From the NCBI RefSeq assembly GCF_010726645.1, contig NZ_AP022563.1, forward strand, positions 2,542,001 through 2,606,000: a stretch of DNA of 64,000 bases, given 5' to 3'. Positions within the stretch are counted from its first letter, which is position 1. The number at the start of each line of letters is the position of its first letter. Of this stretch, positions 56,695 through 64,000 are shown one piece after another. The stretch comes from Mycolicibacterium duvalii. GTDB lineage: Bacteria > Actinomycetota > Actinomycetes > Mycobacteriales > Mycobacteriaceae. The notes below the pieces were generated by a model. It was not told the origin of the DNA. It did no database searches and saw only the letters and a list, made by a program, of their open reading frames with translations. A program made the position numbers and the translations under genes.

Positions 56695-56710
56695 TAACTG
56701 AACGGTATTG
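56695..56710. repeat. Right terminal inverted repeat of the IS
   Basis: TAACTGAACGGTATTG, the exact reverse complement of 55255-55270; followed directly by the right target duplication at 56711-56720. Confidence 0.9.
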
Positions 56711-56720
56711 GGCCTAACCC
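56711..56720. repeat. Target-site duplication, right copy (GGCCTAACCC)
   Basis: Matches 55245-55254. It contains the stop codon of the P450 gene (complement of 56714-56716, TAG). Confidence 0.75.
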
Positions 56721-57952
56721 GACATCGTGTAGCGGATCGGCAGGTGCTTGAGTCCGCCGACGAAGATGGTGGCGGTGTGCTCGGGCCTGCCGGCCAGTTC
56801 GACCGATGCCAGGCGGGGCAGCAGCTCGCTGAAGAAGCTGTTGATCTCCATGCGGGCCAGCGCCGCACCGAGGCAGAAGTGCACTCCGTAGCCGAACGCG
56901 ATGTGCTTGTTGGGATCTCGGCCGATGTCGAAATTGAACGGGTCGGAGAAGATGTCCTCGTCCCGGTTGCCCGACGGGTAGGACAGCAGAACCGATTCGC
57001 CGGCAGCGATTTTCACGCCGCGGACCTCGGTGTCCTGCTGGGCGGTGCGCATGAACTCCTTGACCGGTGTGACCCAGCGGATCATCTCCTCGACCGCCAG
57101 CGGCATCAGGTCGGGGTGCTGCTGGAGCCTGCGCAGCTGGTCAGGGTTCTCGATCAGGGCCTGCAGCCCGCCGGAGATGGTCGCGCTGGTGGTGTCGTGC
57201 CCGGCGGTGGCGACAATGAGGTAGTACGACACGGTGTCGATGTCGGACAGCGGTTCACCGTCGATGCGGGCGTTGGCGATCGCCGACGCGAGATCCTCGG
57301 TGGGATGGGCGCGCCGCGCGGCGGTGATCTCGTTGAAGTAGTTGAACATGTCGAACAGCGCCAGGCCGCGCTCCTCCATGCTCTCGCCACGCTGGAACTC
57401 GGCGTCGTCGTTGCCGAAGAGCTCCTGGGTGTAGGTCAGCATGCGGGGGAAGTCCGATTCCGGAATCCCGAGCAGCGACATGATCACGAACAGCGGGAAG
57501 TTGACGGCGACCTCGGAGACGAAGTCGCACTGCCCGCCGCGCTCGGCCATCTGGTCGACGAAGGTCTTGGCCAGTTCGTCGACCCGGACCTTCAACGCGC
57601 GCATCGCCTTGGGCCGGAACCAGTCCGCGCCGATCGCCCGCACCTTGCGGTGCTGAGGGTCGTCGAGGTGGATCAGCGTGCTGATGCCCATCGACGCGTG
57701 CTGGGCATCGCCCTCGGCGGTGGTCAGCACCGGCCGCGGTGAGTTGGTGAAGACCGTGTTGTCGCGCTCGACGGCCATGATGTCGGCGTGCTTGGTGATC
57801 GCCCAGAACGGGTTGTAGCCGGGCACGTCCACCCAGGACACCGGCGCGTGGGCGCGCAGATGGGCCAGCGCCGCATGCAATCTCGATTCGTCGGCGTAGG
57901 CCGTCGGGTCAGCGAAGACCCTGGCTGCCTCATCGGCTATTCGAACGCTCAT
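56714..57952 (-). CDS. Cytochrome P450
   Basis: A 412-aa soluble P450. I-helix ATAGHDTTSATISG near 245, ExxR in AVEEMIRWVTPVKEF near 285, haem loop IAFGYGVHFCLGAALARMEI with Cys ligand near 357. The class resembles bacterial sterol/terpenoid hydroxylases (CYP108/CYP142-like); the exact family is not assigned. ATG 57952 has GAAGGAGA six bases upstream. The stop is inside the IS target duplication and is intact. It lies 13 bp downstream of the F420-type oxidoreductase gene on the same strand. Confidence 0.92.
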   Translation of the reverse strand: MSVRIADEAARVFADPTAYADESRLHAALAHLRAHAPVSWVDVPGYNPFWAITKHADIMAVERDNTVFTNSPRPVLTTAEGDAQHASMGISTLIHLDDPQHRKVRAIGADWFRPKAMRALKVRVDELAKTFVDQMAERGGQCDFVSEVAVNFPLFVIMSLLGIPESDFPRMLTYTQELFGNDDAEFQRGESMEERGLALFDMFNYFNEITAARRAHPTEDLASAIANARIDGEPLSDIDTVSYYLIVATAGHDTTSATISGGLQALIENPDQLRRLQQHPDLMPLAVEEMIRWVTPVKEFMRTAQQDTEVRGVKIAAGESVLLSYPSGNRDEDIFSDPFNFDIGRDPNKHIAFGYGVHFCLGAALARMEINSFFSELLPRLASVELAGRPEHTATIFVGGLKHLPIRYTMSG

Positions 57953-57965
57953 GGTGTCTCCTTCG

Positions 57966-58997
57966 TCATGCGCCCGTGCGCAAATCGGTGACCAGGTCGA
58001 CAACCGTCGCCTCGTCGATGGATGCCGGAAAACCCACCAGGACCCGGTCGATCAGACCGTCGCACCGGCTGCGGATCCTGCCGGCGATGTCGTCGACCAA
58101 CCCGACGACCGCGAACTCCCCGAGGGTGGTGTCATCGATCAGCGAGCCCATGGTGTCCCAGTCGCCCGTCAGGGAGAGCCGGTGCAGCTCGGTCTGCAGG
58201 TCACCCCAGCCGTGCAGTTCCAGCACGTTGCGATAGGCCGGCGTCGACGCATAGAACGCGATCTGCTTGCGGGCGGCCGCCGCCGCATCGGCCAGTCCCT
58301 GCTCGTCGTGACCGGTCACCACGAACAGCGGGCTGGCCACCTCGATGTCACCGCGTCGCCGTCCGGCCTGCTCCACCCCCTGCATCAAGGTCGGGATGGT
58401 GACCTCACGCATGTAGCGCTGTGTCGAGAAGGCGTGCGCCAGCAGGCCGTCGGCGACCTCGCCACACATCTGGGTCATCCGGTCCCCGACCGCGGCGACG
58501 AACACGCGCGGGTCACCGTGCGGTTGCCCGGGGGGCACGAACATCGGCGTCATCAGCTTGTGGGTGTAGAACTCGCCGTCGAAGTCCAGCCGGGTGCCGT
58601 CGTTCCAGCATGCCCAGATCGCGCGCAGCGCCTCGACGAACTCCCGCATCCGGGCCACCGGCTTACTCCACGGCATGCTGAACCGTTTCTCGATGTGGGG
58701 CCTGATCTGCGACCCCAGCCCGAGGATGAACCGGCCGTGCGAGTAGTCCTGCAGATCCCAACCGATCTGGGCCACGGTCATCGGGTTGCGCGCGAACGCG
58801 ACGGCGATGCTGGTGCCGAGTTCGATGCTGTGGGTGTGTTCGGCGGCCAGCGTCAGCGGCAGGAACGGATCGTGGTTGATCTCGGCCGTCCAGCACCCGT
58901 CGTACCCGCGACGTTCCAGCGCTCTGGCTGCAACCGGAACCTGGGACAACTGACTGACGACGGCGGCGTCCACCTTCAGGCCGCCTTCAGCACCCAT
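57966..58997 (-). CDS. LLM-class F420-dependent oxidoreductase (MSMEG_2256-like family)
   Basis: A 343-aa luciferase-like TIM barrel: VPVAARALERRGYDGCWTAE, HDPFLPLTLAAEHT, IELGTSIAVAFARNPMTVAQ and QDYSHGRFILGLGSQIRPHI, the last being the F420 phosphate-binding region. The pattern fits the family I recall as TIGR03617 (MSMEG_2256 type). Role: hydride transfer with F420 on an unknown substrate, probably a lipid or terpenoid. ATG 58997. It is divergent from the carboxyltransferase gene (79-bp gap) and co-transcribed with the downstream P450. Confidence 0.9.
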   Translation of the reverse strand: MGAEGGLKVDAAVVSQLSQVPVAARALERRGYDGCWTAEINHDPFLPLTLAAEHTHSIELGTSIAVAFARNPMTVAQIGWDLQDYSHGRFILGLGSQIRPHIEKRFSMPWSKPVARMREFVEALRAIWACWNDGTRLDFDGEFYTHKLMTPMFVPPGQPHGDPRVFVAAVGDRMTQMCGEVADGLLAHAFSTQRYMREVTIPTLMQGVEQAGRRRGDIEVASPLFVVTGHDEQGLADAAAAARKQIAFYASTPAYRNVLELHGWGDLQTELHRLSLTGDWDTMGSLIDDTTLGEFAVVGLVDDIAGRIRSRCDGLIDRVLVGFPASIDEATVVDLVTDLRTGA

Positions 58998-59076
58998 GCT
59001 GAACGAAGCTACAGTAAGCAATTCAGTAGGGTCAACGCCGCAACGTCGCGCGCCGCCGGAGAACAGGAGTCTGGGC

Positions 59077-60573
59077 ATGGCCAGTGCCGAGGATTGGCAG
59101 GACACACTCGACGAACTCGCGCGCCGCCGTGCCCGTTCCCGGGCCATGGGCGGCGACGAGCGGCTGGCCAAACACCACGGCAAAGGCAAGCTCGACGCGC
59201 GCGGCCGCATCGACCACCTGCTCGACGCGGGTTCGTTCCGGGAGTTCGGCACATTGGTCGGCGGCGACATCGCCGCCGACGGCATCGTCACGGGCTCCGG
59301 ACGCATCGACGGCCGGCCGGTGCTCGTCGGAGCGGAGGACTTCACCACCCTGGCCGGCAGTATCGGTCCCGGCGGCAACGCCAAGCGGTACCGGCTGGCC
59401 GAACTCGCGCTGCGCGACCGGGTTCCGATGGTGATGCTGCTGGAGGGCGCGGGTTTCCGGCCCAGCGGCGAACACTACGGGCGCACTCCCACCGACCTGC
59501 TGGCCCAGGCTCAGTGCTCGGGCAAGGTGCCCACGGTCAGCGGACTGTTCGGGCCGTCAGCCGGACACGGTGCGTTGGTCGCGCCGGTGTGTGACTGGAC
59601 GATCATGACCGGCCAGGGCGCGATCTTCACCGCGGGGCCCCCGGTGGTCAAGGAGTCGACCGGCGAGGAGATCACCAAAGAGGACCTGGGCGGGCCGGCG
59701 GTGGCGCTGGCCAGTGGGGTGATCCACAACCTCGGCCAGGACGACGCGGCAGTGCTCGACGACATCCGCCGCTACCTGTCCTATTTTCCGTCCAGCGCGT
59801 GGTCGTATCCGGCGTCGCTGCCGGCCGGCGAGGCCACGGCACGACGGACGACCCCGGAACTGCTGGACATCGTGCCGCGCGGCAATCGCCAGGTCTACGA
59901 CATGCGCGCCGTCCTCGACGTCGTCTTCGACGACAGCGACTGGTTCGAGGTGCAGCCGAAGTTCGGTCCCGCGATGATCACCGCGCTCGCCCATCTCGGC
60001 GGGCATCCGGTCGCCGTGGTGGCCAATCAGCCCAAGGTGCTCGCCGGGTCCATCGACGCCGATGCCGCGGACAAGGCCGCACATTTCATCATGGTCGCCG
60101 ACGCGTTCCATCTGCCGATCGTGTTCCTGGCCGACAACCCGGGCATGCTGCCGGGCAGCCGCTCGGAGAAGACGGGCGTGTTGCGCAGCGGTGCCCGGAT
60201 GTTCGCCGCCCAGACCGCCGCCACCACGCTGAAACTGCATGTGACACTGCGCAAGGCGTACGGCTTCGGCTCGATGGTGATGTCGTTGCTGGGCTTCGAC
60301 AACCAGAGCGCCACGTTCGCCTACCCCGGGGCGACGATGGGGGCGATGAGCGCGGCGGCGCTGAGCCGCGCCTCGCACGCCACCGAGGACATCGAGGCCA
60401 AGCTGCGGCAGGCCGAGGTCGACGCGTCGTTCCGGTCGGCGGGCCATCTCGGCTTCGACGATTTGATCCACCCCGAGGAGACCCGCGACGTGCTGCTCGA
60501 CGCGCTCGAGCGGGGGCTCTCCAGCCGCCAGGCCGCGGCCCAACCGGTGACCCGCACCGTCATCACCCCCTGA
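59077..60573 (+). CDS. Acyl-CoA carboxylase beta subunit (carboxyltransferase)
   Basis: A 498-aa biotin-dependent carboxyltransferase. N-half: EDFTTLAGSIGPGGNAKRYR and LLEGAGFRPSGEHYG; C-half: ADNPGMLPGSRSEKTGVLRS and the acyl-CoA pocket GSMVMSLLGFDNQSATFAYP. The AccD family carboxylates acetyl-, propionyl- or longer acyl-CoA with a biotinylated AccA subunit; no alpha subunit gene is nearby, so it may borrow one. ATG 59077 has CAGGAG upstream. In this cluster it may act on a branched degradation intermediate, as in terpenoid (geranyl/citronellyl-CoA) pathways; inference. Confidence 0.9.
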   Translation: MASAEDWQDTLDELARRRARSRAMGGDERLAKHHGKGKLDARGRIDHLLDAGSFREFGTLVGGDIAADGIVTGSGRIDGRPVLVGAEDFTTLAGSIGPGGNAKRYRLAELALRDRVPMVMLLEGAGFRPSGEHYGRTPTDLLAQAQCSGKVPTVSGLFGPSAGHGALVAPVCDWTIMTGQGAIFTAGPPVVKESTGEEITKEDLGGPAVALASGVIHNLGQDDAAVLDDIRRYLSYFPSSAWSYPASLPAGEATARRTTPELLDIVPRGNRQVYDMRAVLDVVFDDSDWFEVQPKFGPAMITALAHLGGHPVAVVANQPKVLAGSIDADAADKAAHFIMVADAFHLPIVFLADNPGMLPGSRSEKTGVLRSGARMFAAQTAATTLKLHVTLRKAYGFGSMVMSLLGFDNQSATFAYPGATMGAMSAAALSRASHATEDIEAKLRQAEVDASFRSAGHLGFDDLIHPEETRDVLLDALERGLSSRQAAAQPVTRTVITP

Positions 60574-60581
60574 TCCTCCGC

Positions 60582-60630
60582 GATTTCGGCGTGTTTATCG
60601 ACGCTGGGCGACGACAATCACGCCGAAATC
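60582..60630. terminator. Inverted repeat between convergent genes
   Basis: Perfect 12-bp arms GATTTCGGCGTG (60582-60593) and CACGCCGAAATC (60619-60630) around a 25-nt loop, starting 8 bp after the carboxyltransferase stop and running into the stop of the convergent oxidoreductase (60629-60631). Probably a bidirectional terminator; it may also be a dispersed repeat. Confidence 0.55.
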
Positions 60631-61675
60631 ACGACGACGAGGCGCGGTAGGCGGCGACGACCGGCGCGAGTTCGTCGGGAGTGGCGCCGTGCATGATCAC
60701 CGCGTCGGCGCCGTAATCGAATTCCTTGCGCACCCGGTCGGCGCACTGCTGCGGAGAACCGGTGGCCGCCGGCTCGAGCCATTCGTCGGGAATCAGCGTG
60801 GCGATGTGCTCGATCTGCTCCGTCGTGGCCTTGTGGTCGATCCCGCCACCGACCGACTGCACCACCGCGTCGTCCCGGAAGCGTTGCAGCACGGCGGGAT
60901 CCCAGCCATTGGTCCGGACCAGCAAGTCGCCGTAGCCCTGCAGATAGGTCGCCAGCCGGGCCACGGTCTTCTTCAGCCGGACTTCCTCGGGCAAGTGGTC
61001 GCCGACGGTCGCGAAGCAGGACCAGACGCGCACGCGGGCCGGGTCCCGGCCCGCCTGTTCGGCGGCCTCCTTGACGGTGCGGACCGCGCGCTGCAGCGTG
61101 TCCGGGGTGAAGTAGGTGTGCAGGATGACGTCGTCGAACTCCCGCCCGCCCAGCGCCAGGGTCTGGGGTCCGAACGCGACGATGGCCAGCCGGATGTCCT
61201 CCCGGAAGTCCGGGTCGAGGAACAGCACCTGGTACTTGCCGAGCGGTCCGTCGTGGTTGAAGATCAGCTCGCCGTGCCAGAGCTTGCGCATCACCTGCGC
61301 AAAATCCTCCATCTGCGCGGTGGTCACGCTCGGGATTCCGAAGGCGTTGTAGATCGCCCCGATACCGCGTCCGATGCCCAGCGTGAAACGCCCCCCGGAC
61401 AGTCGGTGCATGGTGGTGGCCCACGACCCCGTGATCAGCGGATGGCGGGTGTTGTGGTTGGTGGCCGCGGTCGCGATCTGCATCCTGCTGGTCACCGCCA
61501 GCGCGGCGCCGGTCAGCGACGACGCCTCCTTGACGTTCCAGCGCTCGGAGATGAACCCGGTTCCGAAGCCGAGCTCTTCGCCGCGGCGGGCTTCGTCCAT
61601 CAGCGTGGCGGGGCCCTCACCGCCGGCGCCGGCCAGCAGGTAGAAGCCCAATTCGTCGAGGGTTTTCTCTGTCAC
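60629..61675 (-). CDS. LLM-class F420-dependent oxidoreductase (MSMEG_2249-like family)
   Basis: A 348-aa luciferase-like protein: DEARRGEELGFGTGFISERW near residues 26-45, ATAATNHNTRHPLITGSWAT, MHRLSGGRFTLGIGRGIGAI, and ALGGREFDDVILHTYFTPDT. It fits the family I recall as TIGR03857 (MSMEG_2249 type). GTG 61675 follows AAGGAGTTTGGGC and overlaps the SnoaL gene stop by 4 bp. The last gene of the operon starting at 63125. Substrate unknown. Confidence 0.9.
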   Translation of the reverse strand: MTEKTLDELGFYLLAGAGGEGPATLMDEARRGEELGFGTGFISERWNVKEASSLTGAALAVTSRMQIATAATNHNTRHPLITGSWATTMHRLSGGRFTLGIGRGIGAIYNAFGIPSVTTAQMEDFAQVMRKLWHGELIFNHDGPLGKYQVLFLDPDFREDIRLAIVAFGPQTLALGGREFDDVILHTYFTPDTLQRAVRTVKEAAEQAGRDPARVRVWSCFATVGDHLPEEVRLKKTVARLATYLQGYGDLLVRTNGWDPAVLQRFRDDAVVQSVGGGIDHKATTEQIEHIATLIPDEWLEPAATGSPQQCADRVRKEFDYGADAVIMHGATPDELAPVVAAYRASSS

Positions 61676-62046
61676 GCCCAAACTCCTTGCTTGTAGCCGC
61701 AATTCCACACTTCGGTGATCCTGCCCTCGACCACGCGGAAGATCTCCATGCTGCTGATGGTCATTTCGCTGCCGTCCTTGAGCGTCATCGGGGATTGGTA
61801 GACGATCGCGACGTGCTCGCCGTCGTCACCGGCCACGACCAGGTTCAGGTCGAAGCGAATGGTCTCGAACATCGCCCAGTGATCGACGATGCGCGCGACG
61901 GCCTGCTGGTGGGTCAGCGTCGTCGACTCCCCCACATCGTGGCGAATGACGCTGTCGCCCATCAATTCCGCCGCCAAGGAGAAGTCGCGCCGGTTCCACA
62001 CCACGAGGTTGTACAGTTCGACCACCTCGCGCGCGGATCGGCTCAT
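61672..62046 (-). CDS. SnoaL/NTF2-like small protein
   Basis: A 124-aa alpha+beta barrel of the SnoaL type: REVVELYNLVVWNRRDFSLA, then ELMGDSVIRHDVGESTTLTH and MEIFRVVEGRITEVWNCG. Members are small isomerases, hydratases or polyketide cyclases with a pocket His/Asp; His in IRHDVGE is a candidate. ATG 62046 overlaps the upstream kinase-like stop by 4 bp (ATGA), and the stop overlaps the next gene's GTG, so all three are translationally coupled. Confidence 0.88.
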   Translation of the reverse strand: MSRSAREVVELYNLVVWNRRDFSLAAELMGDSVIRHDVGESTTLTHQQAVARIVDHWAMFETIRFDLNLVVAGDDGEHVAIVYQSPMTLKDGSEMTISSMEIFRVVEGRITEVWNCGYKQGVWA

Positions 62047-63125
62047 GCGAAGACCTCCAGCGCGCCGACGTCGGTGATCGCCGCGACCGCCCGGTCGGTC
62101 AGCTCGAGGCACAACGCCCGTGACCGCACCGGCAGCGCATCCCAGCCGAGCAGGGTGATGACGGGCAGCACCATGAAGTAGACGACGGCGTAACGGTAAC
62201 GTCGCCAGGCGTCGTCGAACGGATACTCCGTCACGCCGCGTGCCGCGAGTTGTTGCAGATACTCGTGGACCAGCGCTTCGTCGTGCCCGCGGCGGACCTC
62301 GGTGCGCAGGCCCTGGCTGACCAGATACGCGATGTCGGCGATGCCGCAGCCCGTCGCGGCGAACTGGAAGTCGACGACCTTGAGCCGGTCACCGTCGAAG
62401 AACATGTTGTCGGCCCGGATGTCGCCGTGCAGCAGCATCGTGTGCTCGGCGAGCACCGACAGCGCCTCCCCGGCGCATTCGGCGAAACGTTCGGCGAAGC
62501 GCGCGACGGGGCGCGGGATCGCGGCCGTGGTGTGCTCGCGGTACACCTGCCACCCGGGACCGAATGCCGGTAGCAGCAGATCACGGACCACCGGTGCGTC
62601 CAAGCTCGGAAAGCTCTGCAACGACGTCACATTGGCCGGCTGCACCGACCACGCGTGCAGACCTGCCAGTTGCGCGATGGCCACCCGGGCCCGATCGAGC
62701 GACAAACCGGCCAGATGATCGGCGTTCTCCCACGTTTGCAGATCTTCGAGCAACAGGACGAAGTCTGCCGACTCAGCGGCCATCCGGGCGCTGAAGACCG
62801 CAGGGGTGTCCATCGGCGCCTGGGTGGCCACCTCACGGTAGAAGGCGACTTCGCGCCGGTACCCGCCCAGCAGATCCATCGCGCCGCGCGCGTCCGAGTC
62901 GGCCGGCAGTTTTGCGATCAGCGTGGCCGGTACCTCAGGGCTTCCGTCCAGGCTCAAGCGGTACAACAGCGACGAGAAGCCGGAGTCCGCGGCGATACGC
63001 TGTGCCCGAACCTCGTTGACCTGCAACGCGTTCGACAGACCGCTGTCAGACCGGAGGGCCGCGGTGAGCCATTCGGCGGTGACCTCCCCGATCCCCGAGG
63101 GGACCTCGGCGTGCCCGATGGTCAC
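62043..63125 (-). CDS. APH-fold kinase-like protein
   Basis: A 360-aa aminoglycoside-phosphotransferase-fold protein with N-lobe RLSLDGSPEVPATLIAKLPA (ATP-binding Lys), catalytic HTMLLHGDIRADNMFFDGDR near residues 235-250 and VVDFQFAATGCGIADIAYLV with the metal Asp. GTG 63125 has GGGGAGG five bases upstream. First gene of a three-gene operon with 4-bp overlaps (kinase-like, SnoaL-like, F420 oxidoreductase). Kinases of this group phosphorylate hydroxyls of small molecules such as hydroxyacyl intermediates; inference. Confidence 0.9.
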   Translation of the reverse strand: MTIGHAEVPSGIGEVTAEWLTAALRSDSGLSNALQVNEVRAQRIAADSGFSSLLYRLSLDGSPEVPATLIAKLPADSDARGAMDLLGGYRREVAFYREVATQAPMDTPAVFSARMAAESADFVLLLEDLQTWENADHLAGLSLDRARVAIAQLAGLHAWSVQPANVTSLQSFPSLDAPVVRDLLLPAFGPGWQVYREHTTAAIPRPVARFAERFAECAGEALSVLAEHTMLLHGDIRADNMFFDGDRLKVVDFQFAATGCGIADIAYLVSQGLRTEVRRGHDEALVHEYLQQLAARGVTEYPFDDAWRRYRYAVVYFMVLPVITLLGWDALPVRSRALCLELTDRAVAAITDVGALEVFA

Positions 63126-63158
63126 CGATCGACCTCCCCAGGATAATTTGACGCTGAA

Positions 63159-63173
63159 CAACTAAGTTAGTTG
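63159..63173. promoter_or_regulatory. Perfect palindromic operator CAACTAAGTTAGTTG
   Basis: Seven-bp arms CAACTAA and TTAGTTG around one base, between the divergent TetR (63195) and kinase-like operon (63125). It overlaps the likely -35 regions on both strands. Confidence 0.75.
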
Positions 63174-63182
63174 CCGACGGTT

Positions 63183-63188
63183 TAACAT
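63183..63188 (+). promoter_or_regulatory. Leaderless -10 element of the TetR gene
   Basis: TAACAT ends 6 nt before GTG 63195. Confidence 0.5.
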
Positions 63189-63194
63189 GCAAGC

Positions 63195-63815
63195 GTGCCT
63201 TCGCCCGTGCGCGGCCTGCGCCAGTCCCAGCGCGTCGAGACGTCGAACCGGCGCATGCTGCGGGCCGCCGCGGATCTGATCGTCGAAAAAGGCTGGGAGG
63301 CAACGACGGCCGCCGAGATCGGGCGGCGCGCCGGGTACAGCAGGGCGATGGTCCATGCGCGGTACGGCAGCAAGGACGCGATCCTCGAGGAGTTCCTCGG
63401 CGAGTACGTCAAGCGGCTCAACCCCGACCCCGACCCCGGCAGTGACGGGATGGCCCAGGTGCTTGCCCACTTCGACCGCATCGAGGAGATCTACGGCACT
63501 GATCCCGCACTGCTCAAAGCGATGTTCGTGGCGACCTTCGAGGCGGTCAAGACCACCTCACCACTGCGCGACCGGGTCCGCGCACAGTTACGCAGCGGGG
63601 CGGTCAAGGTCGATGCCGGCCTGCGCAACGGCATCGTCGACGGATCGGTCCGCGCCGACATCGACGTCGACGCCGCGGTGCGTGACATCACCGCTGCGGT
63701 GTTCGGCATCGCGTACCAATGGGTGGTGGTCGCCGAGGACCACCACCTGCCGACCGAACTGCAGGCGGCCCGGGACCGGATCATCGACTCGTACGGTCAG
63801 CGGCATTTCGACTGA
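63195..63815 (+). CDS. TetR-family regulator of the right-hand cluster
   Basis: A 206-aa regulator with HTH at residues ~20-62 (RRMLRAAADLIVEKGWEATT, then AAEIGRRAGYSRAMVHARYG). Divergent from the coupled three-gene operon, with a perfect palindrome in the 69-bp gap. The likely ligand is an acyl-CoA or intermediate of the pathway encoded from 53965 to 63125. GTG 63195 fits both frame and promoter. Its 3' end overlaps the convergent hydrolase gene by 35 bp. Confidence 0.93.
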   Translation: MPSPVRGLRQSQRVETSNRRMLRAAADLIVEKGWEATTAAEIGRRAGYSRAMVHARYGSKDAILEEFLGEYVKRLNPDPDPGSDGMAQVLAHFDRIEEIYGTDPALLKAMFVATFEAVKTTSPLRDRVRAQLRSGAVKVDAGLRNGIVDGSVRADIDVDAAVRDITAAVFGIAYQWVVVAEDHHLPTELQAARDRIIDSYGQRHFD

Positions 63816-64000
63816 CCGCACGTAGCAGCTCCTCGCCGGCCCGCTGCACCCCCGGCGCGAACAGATGCCCGACGTGACTTCCGCGGTGCCAATGCAATCG
63901 GCCACCCCAGCGCTCGTGCAGTGACTGGGCGGTCTCCCGATGCGCCATCTGGTCATACCACGCGCCGACGACCAACCGGCGCTCCGGCGGCGCGCTCGGC
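63781..64000 (-). CDS. Alpha/beta hydrolase, C-terminal part (5' end outside window)
   Basis: The frame is open from the right edge and ends at TGA (63781-63783). The 72 or so visible residues (RRLVVGAWYDQMAHRETAQS then LHWHRGSHVGHLFAPGVQRA) fit the C-terminus of an alpha/beta hydrolase, with Asp in AWYDQM and His in GSHVGHL as the acid and base of the triad. It converges with, and overlaps, the TetR gene by 35 bp. The rest of the gene lies outside. Confidence 0.65.
   Translation of the reverse strand, partial: PSAPPERRLVVGAWYDQMAHRETAQSLHERWGGRLHWHRGSHVGHLFAPGVQRAGEELLRAVSRNAADRTSR

Larger units (their letters stand above)
55255..56710 (-). mobile_element. IS4-family insertion sequence, decayed, 1456 bp
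   Basis: Perfect 16-bp terminal inverted repeats, flanking direct repeats of up to 10 bp and one transposase on the minus strand. The element lies exactly at the 3'-3' junction of the amidohydrolase and P450 genes. The transposase has two frame-disrupting indels, so it is probably immobile unless complemented. Confidence 0.92.

Overview
The window reads as chromosome of a high-GC, probably fast-growing mycobacterium (Mycolicibacterium type). GTG and TTG starts are common, there are lipobox-bearing proteins, F420-type luciferase-like oxidoreductases, a CYP136-like P450 and a class Ib ribonucleotide reductase. The gene order from the left edge to about 53.9 kb follows, from memory, the M. tuberculosis segment around Rv3032-Rv3063: transferase, PQQ-like lipoprotein, TB22.2-like, THUMP-like, methyltransferase, echA17, NUDIX, ABC ATPase, serB2, ctaD, fecB, adhC, nrdF, monooxygenase, TetR, nrdE-nrdI-nrdH, FMN reductase, TetR, dinB2, SDR, TetR, cyp136, ligB, cstA. 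Species-specific material is spliced into that backbone.

Layout. 0-9.4 kb is the conserved block, with one AGCS symporter inserted. 9.8-12.6 kb holds a DUF3303 protein, a P-loop nucleoside kinase-like protein and a MocR-type regulator with its own palindrome. 12.6-18.4 kb is serB2-ctaD divergent from fecB-adhC. At 18.4-20.9 kb an orphan secreted protein lies between nrdF and a 42-bp relic copy of the nrdF 3' end. 20.9-23.2 kb is a flavin monooxygenase plus TetR. 23.4-34.5 kb is an accessory island between nrdF and nrdE: a geranylgeranyl-reductase-like flavoprotein; a three-gene cassette made of a membrane Rossmann-RyR protein, a patatin-like phospholipase and a TIR-STAND-WD40 protein of 1394 aa; then a VOC protein, an HTH-less LysR-type ligand domain with its DUF5997 partner, and two small membrane proteins. 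34.6-37.5 kb is nrdHIE. 38.0-45.3 kb is reductase/TetR/dinB2/AAA/SDR/TetR/cyp136 and a stand-alone LeuA regulatory-domain protein behind an attenuator-like leader. 45.5-53.9 kb is TSUP permease, kinase-like, SDR, membrane molybdo-oxidoreductase, ligB and cstA-ybdD. 54-64 kb looks like a catabolic cluster: amidohydrolase, P450, two F420-type oxidoreductases, acyl-CoA carboxyltransferase, SnoaL-like protein, kinase-like protein and TetR. It is interrupted by a decayed IS4-family element.

How genes work together. The split class Ib ribonucleotide reductase (nrdHIE at 37.5-34.6 kb, nrdF at 20.7 kb) appears co-regulated, because NrdR-like palindromes lie in pairs upstream of both transcripts. The TIR-STAND-WD40 gene overlaps the patatin gene start and both face the RyR gene tail to tail. 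The domain set (NADase-type TIR with its glutamate retained, oligomerising STAND ATPase, two seven-bladed propellers, a phospholipase, and a membrane nucleotide-binding protein with an RyR module) looks like an immune or abortive-infection signalling system. This is the strongest candidate for something new. The cluster at the right end is tightly coupled by 4-bp overlaps and controlled by a TetR gene with a perfect 15-bp palindrome.

At least nine genes or leader ORFs have a TANNNT -10 element exactly 6 or 7 nt before the start codon, which predicts leaderless transcripts. I found no tRNA, rRNA or CRISPR array.
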